This document shows, one piece after another, positions 57,888-64,000 of a stretch of DNA of 64,000 nucleotides. The position numbers and the translations under genes are program-made. Source of the DNA: Lobosporangium transversale (Eukaryota; Mortierellomycota; Mortierellomycetes; Mortierellales; Mortierellaceae); NCBI RefSeq assembly GCF_002105155.1, contig NW_019028979.1, forward strand, positions 558,001-622,000, given 5' to 3'. Each line of letters opens with the position of its first letter. Positions within the stretch are counted from its first letter, which is position 1. A model generated the notes under the pieces. The model did no database searches. It was not told the DNA's origin and saw only the letters and a list, made by a program, of their open reading frames with translations.

Positions 57888-60800
57888 ATGACGTCTAATA
57901 GCGATCTCGATTTCAGTTTTGAAGAGAAGAAATACAACGACATGAGCGATGTTGAACAGCAGGAGGAAGACAACGACATCTACTATTCTGAAGAGAGAGA
58001 AAACAACATCAGTTATAATGAGAAGGATGAAGAAAACAACACCAGTTATAATGAAGAGGGGGAAGATTGCGGAGATAATCTATATGCGGGATCTATGAGT
58101 GAGGGAGTTGAAGATGAAGTCGAAGCAGAGTACTGGTCTGATGAAGATAACGATGGGTGTAGATCACCTGTAAGTCTACATACATCGTCTGGTGCCTTTT
58201 AAGCATTGACACGCTTCATGACGACTTATTCTAAAATACAAATGCAACTCTTCTCTTGAAATTTTAAAAGTCCTACTTAGCCCACCAATATCGCTTGGAG
58301 TCTTTAACTTATGGAGAGCTGGATGCACCGCAAGATGTCATTGTAACATTGCAAGTTTCCATAGTCGAAAATGAACTCCTCAACAATAGAAGATCTTCAC
58401 CGCTTCTGGAGGCTGAAAATACCCATAAACTTGCATCGTCTGCAAGGTTTTTGTCATCGGTCTCTTCTCCTCAGCTGCACACCCCATATCAACCTTTGAA
58501 CACTCCACATCGCTCTTCAGGGACTCCACATCGCTCTTTAGGCACCCCATATCATTCCTTGAACACTTCGCATCCCTCTTCCGGCACTCCATATCGCTCT
58601 TCAGGCACTCCATATTACTCTTTAAACACTCCATATCGCTCTTCGAACACTTCCTCTTCACGCAGGCCTCTAGCAGCCACGTTGCCACCTCGGCAGAGAG
58701 AGTCAACCTCAAGTTTTAACAAGTTTCGGGGCCCTATTTCCCTGGAAGAATTCTTCAAGGTCCCGTTCTTCAAGACCCGTTTCCTCAAGATCCCTTTGCT
58801 CAAAGTCATCGTCGAGCTCTGTACAATATGGTGAGTTGCAGAGTCCACAGTCAGCCAAGAAGATCCTACAGAGCCTCATTCATCAGGCACAGCCACCATC
58901 TTCCCGTGCATGCACACGTCCACCAACGCTCAGTGCTGCCCATGATACCTCATCGTTCATCCAGATTTCAGAATTAGACTCTGAGGCGCAATCTATATTG
59001 GAATTACGTCGACAGAACTTGCAAATGGTTAATGAGATATCCGAAGGATGGTGCAAGTTGTATGAAACTCTTGCTCTTGGCACTATTCCGACTCCTGACC
59101 AGTGTGCCGAGGCCCCACAATCGCAGCAAGCTCTTGCAAATATCCCATTTACGCAGGCTCAGCGCAAGGACAGTTTAATGGGACATTTTTTTGAGTCCAT
59201 AAAAAATGTGGGGTTCGTTTGCAAGACGCGTCAGGCCGATAGTGTCTGTGCTTTTCATTTTAAGGTAATGTAAGTGGGAATGCTCGGAAAAGACATGTCG
59301 CACAACATCACGGGGATGAGTATAGTGCTCTTCTCGAATTTCGATCATACCAGCTTTCGGTCCAAGGCGTAGAAACAGCGCAAGAAACATCGCAAGAGAA
59401 TCCGCATGAGATACCACTTGGAGATAAAGGAGACATATCCTTGATGCTAAGAAGATCGAAGTCTGAAATTGTCAGAGAAGAAGTAATGATTTCAAACATG
59501 AAAAAACCAAATTGGTTTGAAAAAGACAATTTCGAAAAGTTACTTTTGCGGATGATTGTCATCGATGGGGCGCCATTTTCGCTACTCAAGTCGGACTCTT
59601 TCGCTGCTCTTTGGAGGTTACGCAACATAGATTTTAGTATACCCTGTCAAGAAACATTACAAGCCAGGCTGAGGGACCGTGTGCAAGATTATAAGCTGAG
59701 GTTCAAGCAATATGCTCATATGAATTTAGATGCAGTTTCAATCACCGCAGATTGCTGGTCTAGCATAGATCAAAGGAAGTACCTTGGGATCATTGCCCAT
59801 TTTGTGACGCCTGAGTTCAAACTAGCTTCTGTAGTCCTTAGAATGGAGCGAACGGATGAATCCTATACGGCAGAATATTTGCTGCAGAAAATACGTAAGT
59901 GAGCTTTGATCCGTATCTCTAGCCTGACTGCTAACCGTTAAGTAAGATTTTAACTCTGGGCTGTCGATTGATAGACCAAGTTACGGATGACTGGGGCCTT
60001 GAGGAAAAGATAATTTGTGTGACGACTGGTCAGGGAACTAACATCAAAAAAGCAATGGGAACATATTCCACTGAAACAGGAGCTGCCTGGATTTCGTGTG
60101 CTTCCCATAAGCTACAGCTATGCGTCAATAAGGCGATAGAGTGTTCCCAAAAGGCAAAGGCGATATTCGATAAGTGCCAAAAGATATCGACATATTTCAG
60201 GAATCATCAGGAGCCGGCGAAAATCCTTGCTGCAAAACAATTAAACCGCTACGGGGAAGCGCGCAAACTACCGACAGTAAATGCAACGTGCTGGAACTCC
60301 CACTTCATTATGGCGGGAAGAGTGTATGAAACCAGAGATGCAATAGTAGCAGCACTTGAAGAGCTGGACAGCATTCCAAAAATCCGGCAAGTTAAGGGCA
60401 GAAGCATTACCTTTTTACCTGAAGAAATCCTCGCACTTGGCGAAATAGTTTCGATCTTAGAGCCTGCATCTCATCTCACGCATTGGTTGGGTAAAACCGA
60501 CAGCCCGACAGTTTCACAAGTTTACTCGAAAATCCATGGACTTATTCCTGCCTCCATCACGGTCGAGACGGAAGCAGCGGTGCAGCTACGTCAACACTTG
60601 GGTGACCAGATCAAGGAGAAATGGTCGCTCGCGGATATACCGGACCCAGTGCTTCTTTCGAGTTATCTGAATCCAGGCTGTGCTGCATTACCCATCTTCG
60701 ATGACCTTGTGGATGGAACTAATACAACGCTCCGAGATAAGGCGAAAACTCTTGCTAAAGATGCCTACATGGAGATGCGGAAAAAAACCCCAAAGGCGCC

Positions 60801-61215
60801 CCAAACCGACTCCCAAACGGATTTTTTAGATGGAAAGTCTGTGTTTCCTTCTATAAATGGCGCAGCTGCCAGCTCTCTCAGCCAATCGTACATGCTTTTG
60901 GAGAGCCAGTTTGCCGTAACTGCCTACGATATCCTTCTTACTGAGAGGAGGGAAGATCTCCTCGAAACTGTTGACAAGGCACTCGAATTCTGGAAGTACC
61001 AAGAAGCTGTTGAAAAAAGGAATGGTACCAAAACTATTCAGGACCTGCCAAGGTTGGCTCGTTTGTTTTTGTGTATCCAGGCCACATCAAATGAATGCAA
61101 GCGACTGTTCAGTAAGGCTGGACTCATACTTACAGAACGCAGGACTGGGCTTTCAGACCACAATCTTTGCAACATGATCTTTTTTAACAGCTTTTATAAA
61201 TTTTATGAGGAGTAG
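57888..61215 (+). pseudogene. Decayed hAT transposase gene
   Basis: Coding blocks are 57888-58169 (acidic N-terminus), 58271 to about 58750, about 58750-59264 in a different frame, 59275-59894 and 59975-61215. The core is hAT: ITADCWSS, YLGIIAHF, CASHKLQLCVNKAI, NATCWNSHF and a C-terminal dimerisation block (LPRLARLFLCIQATSNECKRLFSKAGLIL). Upstream lies a BED-like zinc-finger remnant (about 59190-59320). Breaks: a frame change near 58750, a 5-bp near-duplication at 59265-59274 that shifts frame inside the finger, and TTGQGTNI where active hAT proteins have TDxxxN, so a catalytic Asp is missing. The long 3' frame remains open, so domesticated use is not excluded, but the gene as a transposase looks dead. 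Confidence 0.8.
58481..58648 (+). repeat. 21-bp coding tandem repeat
   Basis: Eight 21-base units inside the hAT gene encode a 7-residue repeat of the form TPYRSSG / TPHRSLG / TPYYSLN. The units are in frame and diverged. Confidence 0.85.
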
Positions 61216-62148
61216 TGCAACCAATCCTGTCATCAGATCCATTTTCATATTTGTTTAAATGAAGCTTGCTATTTAATGATGTGACAATATCGATCCCTTT
61301 CTGGTAATTAATGGAAATGTATTTCACGAGCCTGAACACCTCTTATTCTCACAGTTGGAGTGCTGGTGGGTCTATCCTTTGGGATAAAAAAAAGCATTTA
61401 AGAAGGGGTTGTGGTTTGGGTTCCTTGTTATCATGCAAGCAGTGGAGGGTGTCAATAAGGGGCCAAGGATTATTAAACTGTCTGATTCAATATGGTAATA
61501 CATGAAGATTTTACATTGACATGGAGACGCAACTAGAACTATATATTGTAGACAACTCTTTCTCTTGCAGTTTGGCTGACTCCTTCTCAACCTTCTTCAC
61601 CTTCCATATTTCAACCTTCGTCCTTTACCAAAGCAGACCAACAGTGCACAGGGGACAGAGCATTCACTATTTTACATAGGAAATTTGTGGGCCTTGCAGA
61701 ACAACCACCCTTCAGCTGTTGTGGATTGGATGCACAGACATGGACGCGTAAAGATAAATGGGTAGGATAAAGAGGTGCTATTTCATTTATTATTTTTGCT
61801 TTTTGAGGAGGTGAGTGCCTCGTTTCCCTAGTAGACATAAACTAGAAGTGAAAAGGAGATTAATAGGAAAAGAGATCAGTGGAGAGAGTGAGATTTATAC
61901 GATTAATGGGGAATGAATTAGGCGAAAGTGAGGATTAATTAGCGGCAATGAAAGAACAACCAACAGGCAAATGCTTGTCACAGAACAGGTAAACCTGCCT
62001 ATCGTAACAAGATTGGGCTCATATTTAAAGAAGGGTCAAATATTTTTCTTCGACTTCTTTCTTTCCTCTCTTCTCATTTCTCTCCAAACATTATCGACAC
62101 ATAAGCCTAATATCAATCGTGGGCATTACAGCCTTGCACAGGGAGAAG
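61216..62148. other. Spacer between hAT gene and ADP-ribosylglycohydrolase
   Basis: No gene seen. The 3' terminal repeat of the hAT element was sought here and not found. The last 100 bases (CT-rich with TTTCTTTCCTC words) are the probable leader of the next gene. Confidence 0.4.
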
Positions 62149-64000
62149 ATGGTTACCCTTACTAGAGAGCAGATCAAAGATCGTATTCTCGGTTGCTTAT
62201 TTGGTGAGAATGATCACAACCTTGAAGCTCTAGTACCATCATTATATCAAGCCGAGGTGACGGTTTACTTATCATTCTTTTTGCTCCTTTTGATTATTGC
62301 AGGCAATGCAGTAGGAGATGCATATGGGTTGGCGACAGAATTCATGTCCAAGGAGACTGCCCGGAAACGTTATGGCAATGGACCTATTGCATTTGGTCTA
62401 GATCCGGGGTAAGGTCTCTCCGAAGTTGCTGTGCAGGTGCTGAAAGTTAGCTCAATATGTTCTTCAAGTCGGTCATAACTATGATCATGACCATTTCTTT
62501 TTTCTTTACTTTGTTGCTTCATCGCTTTTCTAAGCTATCCCATCTGGATTGATTATCATCGCTCAAAATGGGAACGAAACGATTTTACCGACGATACCGA
62601 TCAAATGTTGCTTATTCTCCAATCACTACAGCAAACTCAAGACGGCCGACTTCATGCTGCCAACTTTTCCAAGAGGTTAAAGGAATGGAGCATTATCGGT
62701 TTTCCAGAGTTGGGCACGCCTCCACGCGGCATTGGCTACACTGTCGGCTCGACGCTTTCCCATAGTGACTTTCGATACAATCCGCATAAGGCCGCATTTG
62801 ATGTAAGTGCGGCTCGAAAGAACGACTATCCTCCCAAAAACTCTTGTTTCACATGTACAGGAGGGATTCATGCAATAGCTATTCTCTATGACTAATCTCT
62901 GTATACTCGCTGACATACATCTTGGCGTTACAAATCCGATGCCTAGATCTGGGACAGCAAAGGGCGTACACTTGCTGCAAATGGCGCTGTGATGCGAACT
63001 TCAGTGCTTGGTATTGAATCATTTTGGGATGAAGCTAGGGTGGTGGAGAACGCTCTTGCAGCGGCCAAAGTTACTCATGCTGATCCACGCTCCGTAGTGA
63101 GCGCCTTGATAGCATCGGTCCTCATTTCGCGACTGCTACGAGGAGGAGGAGTGGATATTGACCAAGATAGTGCACATGTCTGGAACGCAAGGCTTCAGCA
63201 GGCCCAGTATAAGCAAGAGCTCCTGGACTACTTACGACGCGGGTCATATATCCAGGGCGAGCAATCCTCTAACCCTGCATATGAGCCGGAGACAGAGCAA
63301 AACCTCTTCAAGAATAAAGATAAGAATGCGATCGCTGAATCACGCCTCCAGTCTGCCATGGCAGCATGGACTTCATCACCAGATACTGCTACCCGCAGTT
63401 TCGGGTTGGGGATCGTTGAGAAGGTTGCCAACTTTGTGAAAGGCACGCCTGCAGCCGCTTCCCCCGATAACTGGAACACAGGACGGCCAACTGTCCAACT
63501 GAGAAAGAACATTGGCTGGGGAGGTATAGATCAGGTTGGGGGCAGTCAACCTATGACTGCCTTGGCTAGATCTGTTGTGAACGACTACATCTTTTTGCTC
63601 CGGGAAACGGACTTGATACCGTCCACTATTCGCATCGAAAACAGTGCACAGGGAAACAATGCACTTGATGGTTCTGAGCAGATTCAGCAGGCCCATGATA
63701 AGACACTGGCTTCCATTCAAGATAAGTGGGCCTACGAGCTCGAGTCCCATTGTTTCCCTAACAATTTAGCCCAGCTCGACCTTGGCGAAGGCTCGACGAT
63801 GGGGTATACCTTCAAGTGTGTTGGCGTTGGCTTTTATGCTGTTACCCGCCATGAGGACCCTCAACCAATAGATAGCGCCTATAATGGTCCGGCAGGCCTT
63901 TTTCGTGGCATTATGGAGCAGGTGACGCTAGAAGCCGGCGATGCCGATACTAACGGAGCAGTTGTAGGGTCACTGCTAGGTGCACGATTTGGGATTGAAA
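62149..64000 (+). CDS. ADP-ribosylglycohydrolase family protein (3' end beyond window)
   Basis: Exons 62149-62203, 62303-62408, 62535-62802 and 62947 to the window edge are all in phase. The open frame is still running at 64000. Family landmarks: IKDRILGCLFGNAVGDAYGLATEF, the metal site DDTDQM in exon 3, NGAVMRTSVLG, and the second metal site GDADTNGAVVGSLLGARFG close to the edge. These Asp residues bind two Mg ions in DraG/ARH enzymes, which remove ADP-ribose from proteins. An insert of about 150 residues (62998-63700) between the two sites is longer than in the compact bacterial forms. All catalytic residues visible so far are intact. The target is not deducible. Confidence 0.92.

Noticed and set aside
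1-64000. CRISPR array, rRNA or bacterial-type operon
   Set aside because: No evenly spaced direct repeats, no rRNA-like sequence, and intron-bearing genes with their own promoters throughout.

Overview
The window is nuclear DNA of a filamentous early-diverging fungus. Short introns with GT/AG ends, A/T homopolymer tracts in introns and spacers, dense housekeeping genes and glutamine-rich regulators suggest Mucoromycota. Mortierellaceae is my best guess, as an inference from gene style rather than a search. I rebuilt the genes by joining exons by hand: donor, acceptor and phase were checked at each junction, and the uncertain junctions are named.

Layout. 0.5-13 kb: a C2H2 zinc-finger regulator; PAM18 (mitochondrial import motor) divergent from ribosomal protein L5; QCR2 (complex III) divergent from SCO1 (complex IV copper delivery); and a large polyQ SAP-domain protein. 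13-18.9 kb: gene-poor, with a 7-bp A/T satellite, a broken gene of unknown family and a broken PIF/Harbinger-like transposase. 18.9-22.8 kb: the most interesting locus, a gene that appears to join a FEN1/XPG-type 5' nuclease domain to a Fanzor (eukaryotic TnpB) RuvC nuclease. 23.3-32.3 kb: two F-box/LRR proteins, a STE11/Byr2-type MAPKKK with SAM and Ras-binding-like domains, and a P-loop polynucleotide-kinase-like protein. 32.3-36.4 kb: mostly empty. 36.4-46.5 kb: carnitine acetyltransferase, a small secreted protein, and a JSN1/PUF2-type RRM-Pumilio protein. 46.9-52.9 kb: MSH3 and pyrroline-5-carboxylate reductase, head to head across 206 bp. 52.9-62 kb: gene-poor, with a 119-bp hAT-type MITE bearing a perfect 8-bp target duplication and a decayed hAT transposase gene. 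62.1 kb to the end: an ADP-ribosylglycohydrolase that runs off the window.

The single-copy genes are ordinary cellular machinery: respiration, protein import, translation, repair, proline synthesis, acyl-carnitine shuttling and signalling. The accessory blocks at 13-23 kb and 53-62 kb hold the transposon remnants and the nuclease fusion. No rRNA, tRNA or CRISPR array was recognised.
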